Assembly (NCBI GenBank): GCA_012295275.1
Contig: CM022667.1
Span: forward strand, 13,782,932 to 13,845,431
From: Chrysomallon squamiferum
Lineage: Eukaryota > Mollusca > Gastropoda > Neomphalida > Peltospiridae
DNA length: 62,500 nucleotides
Direction: 5' to 3'
The translations under genes and the position numbers were made by a program. Shown one piece after another: positions 49,595 to 60,128 of the stretch; within the stretch, counting starts at the first letter, position 1, and every line of letters starts with the position of its first letter. Under the pieces are notes generated by a model. That model did not search any database. It was given only the letters and a program-made list of their open reading frames with translations, and was not told where the DNA came from.

Positions 49595-52500
49595 CTGGAT
49601 GGAGAGATAAAGAGGGAGGAAGGGTTTATAGTTAGAAAAAGAAAGATTATGATTGGAGGATGAATATACTGGTAAATGGAAAAATAATACATTAAATAAA
49701 TTTTTGAAATCTGTTATAAATTATTAACAGTATAATACTGAGGTGAAATAGACAATTAAATTATATTTATTTTTAATAGAAAAATATTTCAAAAAAGAAA
49801 ATAATAATAATAATAAAAATAATAAAAAAATAAGGTTGGTTAAATGTGACAAATAATCAAACATTTGTTAATTTTCTTTCCTTCTATTTTTCTTCAAATA
49901 AACAAATAATCTGATATAGCTAACTGAGATTTCTTTTACTAGAGGTGATATATTCAAAAAAATGATTCCATGAAATGGTTTGATTTTTGTTGTTAGTTAT
50001 TGTTATTATTAATTTTTTTCTTCCCAGATTTTACAAAAAGAAAGAGAAGACTGGAGTAACAGAGAAACAGAGTTTGCAAAAAGGGAGCAGTTATTGAAAG
50101 AAGCTTTGGCTTTAAATAATGTTAATTCAGATGGTTAGTATTATGTTTTATTTTTATTTTGGTTAGTCTCAGAATATTCCATGACATTTTATGTTATTTA
50201 ATAATATAAAATGATGATTTTTTTTTTTTTAATCTCATTTATATGGTAACAAGAAATTAAAAAATAAACACCAAAAAACCAAATAAAACAAAAATAATAA
50301 TAATATTAATAACAAAATCCCCCAGAAAAAAAAAAATAGATTTTATTCATTTAATACCAATTATTGTTTATTATTTTTGTGATTTTAGCATCAGTTGGCT
50401 TAATATTTTGCTTTTGGTTTTTCTCAAAACATCTAAAAATAATTACTTAATTTAAGAACATTACAATTTACCTTACTTGAGACATAATGATGTTTATTAT
50501 TATTTTTATTTTTTTTATTTTCTAAACATTTAGAGGAATATTTCCATTTCTGTTTTCAAAATTGATCTAATAATTTCGTTTTCAGCTTCTATGGGAGAAG
50601 TAACAGATTTAAGAATAATTTCAGTCCAGATGGAGAAGGAACTGAAAATTAAGAATAAAGAGTTACGAGAAAAGAGTGATGTTGTGTCATCATTGGAAAC
50701 AAAGGTAAGTGACATTAGTTCATGTGTATGTGTGTGTGTGTGTAGTGATACAGGTAAAATCAATTTTCAAAATTTTAATATATGATTGTTCACAAAGTTT
50801 AGATTATGATTATAGGATATTTAGTTATTTTTTGACTTTTTGTTTAAATTAAGAAATTCTAATTTTTTTAACAGGTAGTTCAGCTTGGTATGACTGTTGA
50901 GAACCTCACATCCGAGCTTGATGAGTTGAGCAAAGAAAGAGACGAGCTGCTGGTTTGTTGGTTTAAATATGTCACCCAGTGGTTCATAATTAACTGTCAC
51001 TGGATTCTGACAAAAGAATATGTTTACCAAATTATAATATGTTCATTTGACCTGGTTTAACATGATTTAAAAAGAAATTTATTTATTTATTTATTTATTT
51101 TAATTATTTTTTTATTTATTTTTTTAATTATTTTTTTTTTTTTTTTTTAATTTTATTTTTATTTTATTTATTTTTTATTTATTTTTTTATTTATATATAT
51201 ATTATTTTTTATATACTTTTTTTATATATATTTTTTTATTTATTTTTTTATTTATATTCATGTTTCATTTTATAAGATTTTCATTACTGTCTAATAAAAA
51301 CAGATATATATATAAATTCACAAATCAAAAGATAAACAGACTCTCGATAAATATTAAAATTATTTCACTTCTTTAATCCTCATCCAAGTAATAAAGATAT
51401 TTTAAAATATTCCAAACACGGTAACAATTAAATTTGTAAAATCTTTTTAAAAAAAAAAAAAAAAAGAATAAATATATATATATATAATCAGTTTTTGAAT
51501 GTTGCATATATCATCTTTAATTAATCATTTTAAAATTTCAGGAGAGACTTGAAACTGTTGAGGAGACTTTACACTTTCAAGAACAGTGCATTGTGGACCT
51601 GGAAAAAGCCTTGAAAGAAGCTAACGATGAGAAAGCAGCCATTAAAGCTCAATTGGAGGTAAGAAAATAAACAAAACATGTTAAAACTGTTATGATCTAG
51701 TTTGTTTTTAATATATTGCTGTTAGTTTATAGTCTGGATACATGAATTCTTGAGAACTGAAAAAGAAAAAAGAAAAGTATTATACTGGTTTATAATCTGG
51801 GTGAAAGTATTCTTGATGCGAAATTGCTAAACAAAAAGAAGAAGAAGAAGAAGAAAAATAATAAATAAAAGAGAATGTTCACTTGAATGCCACCTGTCAA
51901 CTTTAAGAAGCAACAAATTCAGTTTGGGTAATGGTGGTTCATTGAGTCTTCTGTCTTTTTAAAACCTTTTGTTTTGTTTTATACATTAGTGGGTTTTTGA
52001 TAATTCATAACTTTAAATATTAAATTTAAAGGTTATGTTAAATGTTCTTATTATTTAAGTTTCTGTTGTTTAAGGCTCTCACCCAGTCACATGCAGTTGT
52101 TCAAGAACAGATGGAGAAACTCAAACTCCAGATAGCAGAAGAAGATGAAGGAAAAGTAATTATAACTGATTTATTCTTTACTTTTAAAAAAGCCTGTGTG
52201 TATTTCTCTGTATTATAAAGGATCTACGTTACTTGGTACATAGTACTGAGTCTTAAAGGAAGATGTAATGGCTTTTTATTAAATCACTGTCCAGTCAGTG
52301 CTTGAAAAAGGCAACAAACAGTCTGATTAATTATATGAATTAATGGGGAGGTTAAAATAAAACAGACTCACTTTGTTTTTATTTCCTTTTTTTTTTTTTT
52401 CTTTCTTTCTTTACATTCCCTTATTCCTTCTCTTCATATTTGTTCTCTCCATTTTTCTTTTACTGATTTCTATAATTATTTTAAAACTTTTCTTACTATA

Positions 52501-55500
52501 TGGAAGACTTCTGTAATAACCTTTACCAAAAATCATTAATTTTTATGCTAAGATAAACTGTTAGTTCACAGAAATGTAAGATTAGTCTAATAATGAGTTT
52601 TAAAGAAACCTAAATACTTTATCCATTAATCTTTAATTATATATCTTCAAATTTTATCTTTGGTTAAATAAATACTTCACTAATGTTAAAGAAACTAAAT
52701 ATCTTTTCTACAGATTGTTAATTAATTAGCTATATATAATTTTATGCTAGGATAAACAGATAATTCACTATACGTAAAATGTGTATCATCAAAAGATAAA
52801 GAAACTAAAATATCTTTTCTACAAATCATTAATTAGTTACCTATATTTATAATTTTATGCTAGATTAAACAGATAATTCACTATATGTAAAATGTGTCTA
52901 TGATCAAATGTTAAAGGAACTAAAAAAAATGTTCCACAAATCACTAACAAATTATATATCTTTTAATTTTATCCTAGGGTAAACAAATATTTCACTATAT
53001 GTAAAATGTGTCTATGATCAGATATAAAAGAAACTAACATATCTTTTTCGACAAATCACTAACTATAAATATTTACAATGTTGCGCTTGGATAAACAGAT
53101 AGTTCACTAAATGTAAAATGTGTCTATGATCAGATGTTAAAGAAACTAAAACTAAAATATGTTTATATTCTTATTCTAGGATAAACAAATCACTAATTAA
53201 ATCTATGATCAGATATTAAAGAAACTAAAATATCTTCTCTACAAATCACTAACTATATATATATATTTATACTCTTACGCTAGGATAAACAGATAGTTCA
53301 CTATATGTAAAATGTGTCTATGATCAAATATTAAAGGAACTAAAATATCTCTTCTCTACAAATCACTAACTATATATATATATATATTTATTTATACTCT
53401 TACGCTAGGATAAACAGATAGTTCACTACATGGAGGAGGTGTCTAAAGCTGAGGCTGCCAATGAAGTCTTACAGAACATGCTGGTTGTCCAAGAACACAG
53501 TGTGGAGCAGCTGGAGAAAGAACTGAGTGAGATGAAACAGGCTGTGCAGTTGTCAGAGAAGTGTCGACTGGAAGACAAGGTGTGTTTGTTAATTAATACA
53601 AAATTTAAAAATTTCTTCCTTGTGACAAAAACTGTTAATTTCGATTAAATGTATTCTTCATTAAAATCTTAGTGAATTTAAATGTTTATTTCAAGCAGAA
53701 ATTTGTGGAGTTAAAAATTTTGAATTTAAATATTTATTTTGTATAGGAATTTATGAATTTAAATATTTATTTCTCAAAGAAATTTGTGAATTTAAATATT
53801 TATTTTGTATAGAAATTTAGGAATTTGAACATATATCAGTGTGTGTGTGTGTGTCTGTTTATTTTAAGTAAAATATTTCACAAGCCTTAACAAAAATTAC
53901 CATGGAAACTAAATTTTCATATTTTCGTCCCAGGAAGCCATCCAGTCTCTGGTTGCCACAGTTCAGACTCTGAAAGCGGAACTGTCAGACTCAGAGAGTA
54001 ACAGAGAATACCTCAGTGCTCAGTTCGACACTCAGCTGCTGAGGTGTGATGACCTGCAGTCTGTCAATGAAGATTATGCACAGAAATTAGAAATGCTACA
54101 GAAAGAGCTCGACAAGTTGGAACAGGAAAAACAGGAGGAGAAAATAAAGCATGAATTCGAGGTGATAATTAGGAAACGGTTTAATTATCTTTTCTGGTTT
54201 AGAGGTATTTAGAGGGCTTATTTTTTTAGATGCAGAGTTTGTTTGTTTGTTTATAGATGTATTTAATTGTTTATCTGTCTGTTTACAAATCTCTATTTCT
54301 CAAAGTGTAAATAAAGTCCAGTTGAAAAATTTGTAAGTACAAGTTCATTTGTTTAATTTTGTTAAATAACCAGGTATTTTGGCTTAATTTACTTTTCATG
54401 CAGATTTTAAACTTTTTATTTGTTAAATCATTTCTGTTTGAAACAGTTCTATGTTAGTTCATCATAAATTGTATTTTTCCATTGATGGTTTCAGCTAAGT
54501 AATCAGACAGAAAGCTTGGATTGTTTAATGGACTCTTTTGCCAAACTGGAAGTGGAACTGCAAGAGGCTTACAATGAGATAGAGCTTCTGAAGGTAAATA
54601 CAAACACTCCCTAAGTTACATAGATATGTAATCCTACATAAGCCAAAATACAATGAATGTCAGGCTGTTCAGTACCTTTTGACTGAACATAGGTGGATTG
54701 TCATTTGAAACACTGCATAGGTGAGAACATATCCCATATAATTTGACTTAATGTAGGTGGATTGTTCCACTAAACATACATAAATTAGAAAATACCATAT
54801 GTATTGGAAGAAGGACATGATATAAATTATTTGAATTAGAAAGAAAAGCCAGGGTACTGCTGCTTAAATAGGTTCTGTTTGAGGTGAGGAATGTTTATAT
54901 ATTGAAATAAACACAGATAATTTTCTTCTGTTCCTAAATCAGACAAATATGATACAGTAAACATAGTATTAATGTGTCACAGATTTAAATTTTAATTGTC
55001 AAATTTAAAAAATAATCCAGGAATCACTGAATAAGTATGGATCTACCTACATATGTCAGAGCATACTCTGTAATAGTATATGTTTGTGACAAGGACATGA
55101 TATAAATTATTTTGAATTAAAAAGAAAAGCAATGGTACTACTGCTTAAATAGGTTCTGTGTATGATGTGCAGTATCAGTATATAAAAATTTATACATATT
55201 ATTTTCTTCCATGTTAAGAATAATAATAAGTATAACATAATAAATATACTTTACAAATACTTAATTGAGGGTGTTATTTAAACCCAGTATTGTTTATCTG
55301 TATTGGCTATGGATAAGTTCTTCCATAGTAAAATACCTTTACCAAAGACCTCTTTGTGTTACTGTTAGCTGTTAGGCACTTGTATCTAAGCTTGCATAAC
55401 AAAATCATTTTAATCTAGTTTACAAGTCAGATTTTCCTTATTAATACGAGGTGTACCTTACTTCACAGTGGCTTCTTAATGATGTAATAAAAAGCCCATT

Positions 55501-55917
55501 GTAAGCTTCTTTCCTTTTATAAAGAGAAAAAGAAAGTAATAGGGTAGCTCCTAGGGGAACAGATATTTTTTCACACCAGTATTTTTATTTATTTTGACAA
55601 GGTAATAGTTGTTTATTGGTTGAGTAAAATTGTGTTTGTTCGGTTTGCTGTTGTTGTTTTTGCTACAGAAGGAAATAAAATACGTAAATTAAACATTTTT
55701 GTCTTTGCTGTGCAGAAAACAAATAATCAACTGAAACAGAAGTCAAAAGACGAGGTTAGTCATTTTATTTTTATTTCTTAGTATTTTGTTTAATAATAAC
55801 AATTATGGTATTAAAGTGTAATTATTATATTTCCTTTTTTCTTCTATTTTTATTTCTTAATTTTTAATTGTTTTGATGATTATTAATTGTTATAACAGAA
55901 TTTTTTCTTCATAAACA

Positions 55918-55970
<53 letters not shown>

Positions 55971-57948
55971 TTATCAGTAGTAATAGTAGTTTTAATATTT
56001 GTTTTAATAATTAGTTTGTAAAAAATAAAGAAAAAATAGGTGGTAATAATGAAGCAATATTTGTAATGCTGGTGGTGGTAGAGCAGTAATAGCATTTGTG
56101 GTTGTGGTAGCAGTAGTAAGGGTAGTGTGGTAGTACCAGCTGTAATACTAGTAGTGTCTGCTAGTAATTGTATTGAAAGCAATAATTGTGAAAGTAATAG
56201 CTTCCTCTTTTATTTTATTATTTTTTTTTACTATTATATTTTTTGTCTTATTCAATTTTTCTTTCTTTTCTTAACTTTACTTCAGTTCACTTCACTTCAC
56301 TCTTTTTAAATTATTTGTTTTATTCAGATGAATCAAATGGCACAACAACACAGACATGCAGTTGAAGAGTTTCAGAGTAAATTAGAACCCAGCCAGATTG
56401 AGAAGGAAGAACTTTCATTATATCCTTTTATCTTCCATAAATTAAATACACAGTTATAGATATTTGTAATACAAAAAAAGACAGTGCTTTATTTTTTCAA
56501 CATTATACTCTAATGATACCAAAATCTAACTTCGAAGATGAGTATTGTAAATGCAGCGTGTATTCTTGGATCAAAAAAGTGAATAATTGTCTTAAATTGT
56601 ATTAAATTAAAATAAATAAATAGATAAATAAATTAATTTAATTAATTAGTTATTTAATTAATAATTAAAATAAATAAGTAAATAAAAACAGATAAAATAA
56701 AATAAAATAAATTAAATATATAACAATATAAATTAATAAAGAACAAAAATATAACAATAATAATAAATAAATACATTTTAAAGTAATAATGCTAACATTA
56801 ATGCCAAATGCAGCATTTTACAACATGGTGTTACAAGTTGATTAAATAACCTGATAAGACTTGGCAACTTGTACTGAAATCATTTGTGTCAACACTTGCA
56901 CTCATTTTATTTTTAACATGTTTTATTCCTTGACTTGTGATCACTTTACGAGAGGAACATCACAAACTGAAGAACATGGTGGAAGAGATGGAGACAGCTA
57001 ACAAAGAGAAAAACCAGGAGATTGAATCATTAAAGGTAACTAGATCATTTTGAGACTATTTCAGCGTGATATGAGTTACAGTAATGTTTGGAGAAGGTTA
57101 ATGTTTTTTTGTTTGTTCAATTTGCCTAGTATTTTATGTCTAAAATATATTATATGAGGCTGATTTAGTATTTGGGCCTTTTATATGTAACTAGAATTCA
57201 GATCATTCTGAGCATCTAATATTGATTTAGTGAAAATGTATTTCAGTAATACTTAGAGAAACTAGATTTTTTGTTTGTTTGTTGCAATTTGTTCATTTTT
57301 TGACATCTAAAATGTGAAGAAAAATAATTATATAAGTATTCGGGCCATGATTAGAGAGGGTTTCATGAACACTCAAACTTTAATGTCCAAAATTATAGTG
57401 ATGGACTTGTTTAAATTTTATCAATATATTGTTTTGTTGGATTTTTTTTCTTTTCTTTTCTTTGTTTTATCTATAAATTATGTAGTGTGTATCTGTGTTT
57501 GTGTGTGTGTGTGTGTCTGTATTTGTGCGTGTGTCTGTATTTGTGCGAGTTAAAAAAAATAACAAACATTTCTTTTTGTTTCTTAGCTTCAGACGATAGA
57601 AATGGAAAGAAAATTCGAATCACATGCCACATCTTCTGAGACAATGTATGAAAGGAGGTAAGTATTAACAACTGTAATAAAGTCACAAAGAAACAGAAGT
57701 ATTTTAGTTTTTAAATGTATAAAGAAACATTAAATATATCTTATTTATTGGACCTACTTTGGTAGCTAAAGAGAATTAGGAAGAATTATGTTCTAAAAAG
57801 AGAACATGTATGTAAATAATTATCTGTGTCTCTATTCTGGGTATCCTTTTCTAAATTATTTTTCCTTAAGACTTAGTGTTGATTTTTTTTAATTGCAACA
57901 TTAGGAAGCATTATAATTCATGATGAAATATTTCAAGAGACAAATGAA

Positions 57949-57992
<44 letters not shown>

Positions 57993-59369
57993 GTTTATAT
58001 ACATATATATATGAATTTTTGTACCAGGATTTCAGAGCTGTTGAATGAAGTTTCAGAAAAAACAGTTGAAATTGAAAAACTGCGTTTAGAAAATGACAAC
58101 AAGGACACCAACCAGTCAGAAAGGATAAAAGATCTGGAAGAAAGGTTTGTTTAATTTTTTTATAGTTTAAAAACATTTTTGGTTATCAGTAATGTGTTCA
58201 AAGTTTAATAGCAGAGTGATGCTAGTAAATATCACATGTTAATTTTAAGTTTTAAAATACATCACAGAGCATTTTATGATGAGCTAATTAATTTATACAA
58301 AAAAAGCCAATTTCTATTAAAGAAAAAATAATCTGGCTTGGTAGTTCATTCTCAGATGTGTGTCATGTTATTGCCAGTGCTGTAAATGTATAAAAAATTA
58401 TTGAATATTTAATAATACTAATAATACTAATAATGAATGGTTAGCCAGTATACTCAAGAGTTGGCAGTAGTCAAGATATGCAATATACTTGCTCTCTGTG
58501 ACAACTTGACTATTTTATATATCCATGAAAATGGACTTATGATAGATTGATTTCAAAGATGTCAAAAGGGGTGAACCTTATCTAATAAATAATAACAATT
58601 TGAAAAAAATATATCATCGAGTTTGCTACTTTCCTTATTTTTTCTCATATTGAAGTTTATCAGTTTAGTGACTTGGCCAAAATAAAGAGAGCTATATTCA
58701 GCTATTTTAGACTTTCAGTATATAATTCTGTATTTTAAAATTTAAACATTTTTCAGACTTAATGCTGAAGTAGCTGCTGCAGCCCAATGTAAAGATGATG
58801 TTGAAAGGTAAATCATTTATATATATTTCAATTGTGCCAGAAAAAGAAGAAATGTGGATTTTCTTCATCATCCATTTATTATTATTATTATTTGTGTTTG
58901 TATGTGTATCTGTGTGTGTGTAAATAAAATACACAAATAAATGAAGCTGTGATGTAGATGAATTTTGAAAGTGTGGTCACTGATTTGTGGTGTTTTGCAG
59001 ACTGAAGCAGATGGTCAGTGAGGATGGGGTCACTATCACATCACTGCATTTAGAGATTCACAATCTGAAGGAAGCCAATGCAAAACTTTCCAAGGTCAGT
59101 TACAAATTTTATAAAATAAAATCCTAACGTACAAGATTTTTTCAACTCAGCTGTTATTAAAATGATTCTAAAAAACTGTTATAATTTCCTATCAGGACAT
59201 TTTTGTTATAAGAAGATTCTGTTTACAAAATAGACTTAATTTGAATACTTGGGCAATTCCTGAATTATCAAGCCAAAAAATAAAGGCAGTTTTTATAACT
59301 GTCTTGTTGTTTTTGTCATTTTATAATTTTTTTATTGTTATTATAGATATTATTATAATGATGATGATG

Positions 59370-59448
<79 letters not shown>

Positions 59449-59902
59449 TACTGTTTTCAGGAAAATGCTGAGCTTGTAGGTCATCATAATTTGCGACAGA
59501 AGATTCAGTACCATGCTCAGGTGAAAGAGAAAAATACAGCACTGATGCACGTAAGTTGTTCTTTTGTCATCGCATCTGAAGCTAGAGAGATCACTTCTCC
59601 TTAGTCATGTTTCAGCTAACATCTTAATACATCCAGAATCAGACAATCAGGATGTTGAAGTCTTTGATTCCCAACTGTTATTTATATATAGTTATTTATA
59701 TAGATAGATAGATAGGTATATCAATTTCTCTTTTTTGTTTCAGGAAAATGCTAAACTGAAAGGAGAGCTGGCAAAATATAAAATGATGAAGAATACACCA
59801 TCCTCAGCTCTGAAAGAAAACCGATGCAATGATCTGAGCCAGGAAAAATCAAAAGATAAACTGAAAACTCCAAACAAGCTTTTTCAGTCTGATGATTCTT
59901 GA
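38489..59902 (+). CDS. KIF15: Kinesin-12 family motor KIF15/KLP2 (35 exons seen, first exon missing)
   Basis: A plus-end-directed mitotic motor that binds spindle microtubules and helps keep the spindle bipolar (family knowledge). About 1318 residues are recovered, against 1388 in human. Exons: 38489-38665, 38894-38970, 39316-39353, 39862-39962, 40336-40515, 41140-41241, 41795-41902, 42464-42589, 42753-42811, 43054-43117, 43521-43638, 44322-44404, 45174-45323, 45611-45797, 46493-46590, 47140-47319, 47932-48126, 49350-49457, 50028-50133, 50586-50704, 50875-50952, 51542-51658, 52075-52155, 53409-53579, 53934-54161, 54495-54593, 55716-55754, 56328-56419, 56945-57035, 57587-57657, 58028-58144, 58757-58807, 59001-59094, 59461-59550, 59744-59902. 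All phases join. Visible motifs are P-loop GQTGSGKT, switch I NRESSRSH, switch II DLAGSE, a long coiled coil and the C-terminal [17 protein letters not shown], typical of KIF15. Oddities are an apparent one-base frameshift in the first exon and one AT-AC intron. Confidence 0.95.
38549..38573 (+). other. KIF15: Apparent one-base frameshift in the first visible KIF15 exon
   Basis: The motor frame reads [17 protein letters not shown] and then TAG (38574-38576). The continuation, [23 protein letters not shown], is in the frame one base earlier, which itself has TGA at 38546-38548. One missing base between these points would rejoin them. The 25-nt overlap is too short for an intron, although GTGAGC at 38545 resembles a donor. 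It may be an assembly error, an allele or real damage. Confidence 0.75.
40921..40980. repeat. TA dinucleotide tract in KIF15 intron 5
   Basis: A run of TA repeats followed by CACACA and TATATA. Confidence 0.8.
43705..44075 (+). repeat. Direct duplication of about 215 bp in KIF15 intron 11
   Basis: Two diverged copies each contain CTGTTATTTGTCAAAATAC and a TTAATTAGGAATG / TTAAGAATG end, at about 43715-43850 and 43930-44070. Confidence 0.75.
44938..45180 (+). repeat. Tandem copies of a splice acceptor region in KIF15 intron 12
   Basis: Three successive pyrimidine-AG sites are each followed by A-[CT]-[AG]-CTG: TTTTCAG/ATACTGCC (about 45011), TTTTAG/ACACTGCC (about 45099) and the real TTTTTCAG/ACGCTGG (45174). 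ATAATAAACA is shared behind the earlier copies. Confidence 0.65.
46795..47131. repeat. ATT-rich tracts before KIF15 exon 16
   Basis: Several ATT runs, the last ending only about 10 nt before the exon 16 acceptor TTTACACAG. Confidence 0.85.
48109..48600 (+). repeat. About 85-bp tandem repeats duplicating the exon 17 splice donor
   Basis: The unit starts inside the exon (GAAATC-CTCAGTTGTTG) and carries the donor and about 65 bp of intron. Donor positions are 48127 (the exon end in the model), 48212, 48297, 48384, 48445 and 48530, reading GTAAGC, GTAAAC, GTAAAC, GTAAGC, GTAAGT and GTAAGC. Spacings are 85, 85, 87, 61 and 85. Use of a downstream donor would add an in-frame stop (TAA in the first intron copy). 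Confidence 0.9.
49549..49593. repeat. GT dinucleotide tract in KIF15 intron 18
   Basis: A perfect run of about 20 GT units. Confidence 0.9.
52540..53433 (+). repeat. About 105-125-bp tandem repeats duplicating the exon 24 acceptor
   Basis: The unit contains GCTAGGATAAACAGATAGTTCACTA, that is the acceptor CTAG plus the first bases of the exon. Copies sit near 52547, 52746, 52859, 52973, 53084, 53174, 53279 and the functional 53404. A degenerate one lies near 52660. AG is kept in most copies but lost at 52660 and 53084. Between them runs an ATGTGTCTATGATCA / ACTAAAATATCTTT block. Confidence 0.88.
53670..53835 (+). repeat. About 40-bp tandem repeats in KIF15 intron 25
   Basis: Repeated TGAATTTAAATATTTATTT with GAAATTTGTG or GTATAGAAATTT linkers, in four or so imperfect copies. 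Confidence 0.75.
54800..55165 (+). repeat. Direct duplication of about 286-bp period in KIF15 intron 26
   Basis: AAGGACATGATATAAATTAT, followed by AAAGCC/AAAGCA and GCTTAAATAGGTTCTGT, occurs near 54806 and 55092. Confidence 0.8.
56420..56944 (+). other. KIF15: U12-type (AT-AC) intron in KIF15
   Basis: The intron begins ATATCCTTTT at 56420, ends AC at 56944 and has TTCCTTGAC at 56926-56934, the consensus minor-spliceosome donor and branch site. The branch adenosine is about 11 nt before the intron end, within the usual short U12 range. Exon 28 ends mid-codon (TT) and exon 29 starts with T, restoring phenylalanine in frame. No GT-AG alternative keeps the frame. Confidence 0.93.
59366..59446. 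repeat. Long ATT tract abutting KIF15 exon 34 acceptor
   Basis: About 25 perfect ATT units ending some 15 nt before the acceptor CTGTTTTCAG of the exon at 59461. Confidence 0.9.
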
Positions 59903-60094
59903 GAACTATTAGTTAGGTGACTTGTGAAAAAATCCCCTGACTTTCAAAACAGTGTAGTAATATTAAAACAGTAGGTCATGTAAGCAGGTATGAATGATGC
60001 ATGCTTTGTGCTTATATGTACATACGTATAATTGGAAGACTTGGGTTAAACAATTTTTCACTTATTTTTAAAATTAGAATTAAATTCAGTAAAT

Positions 60095-60128
<34 letters not shown>

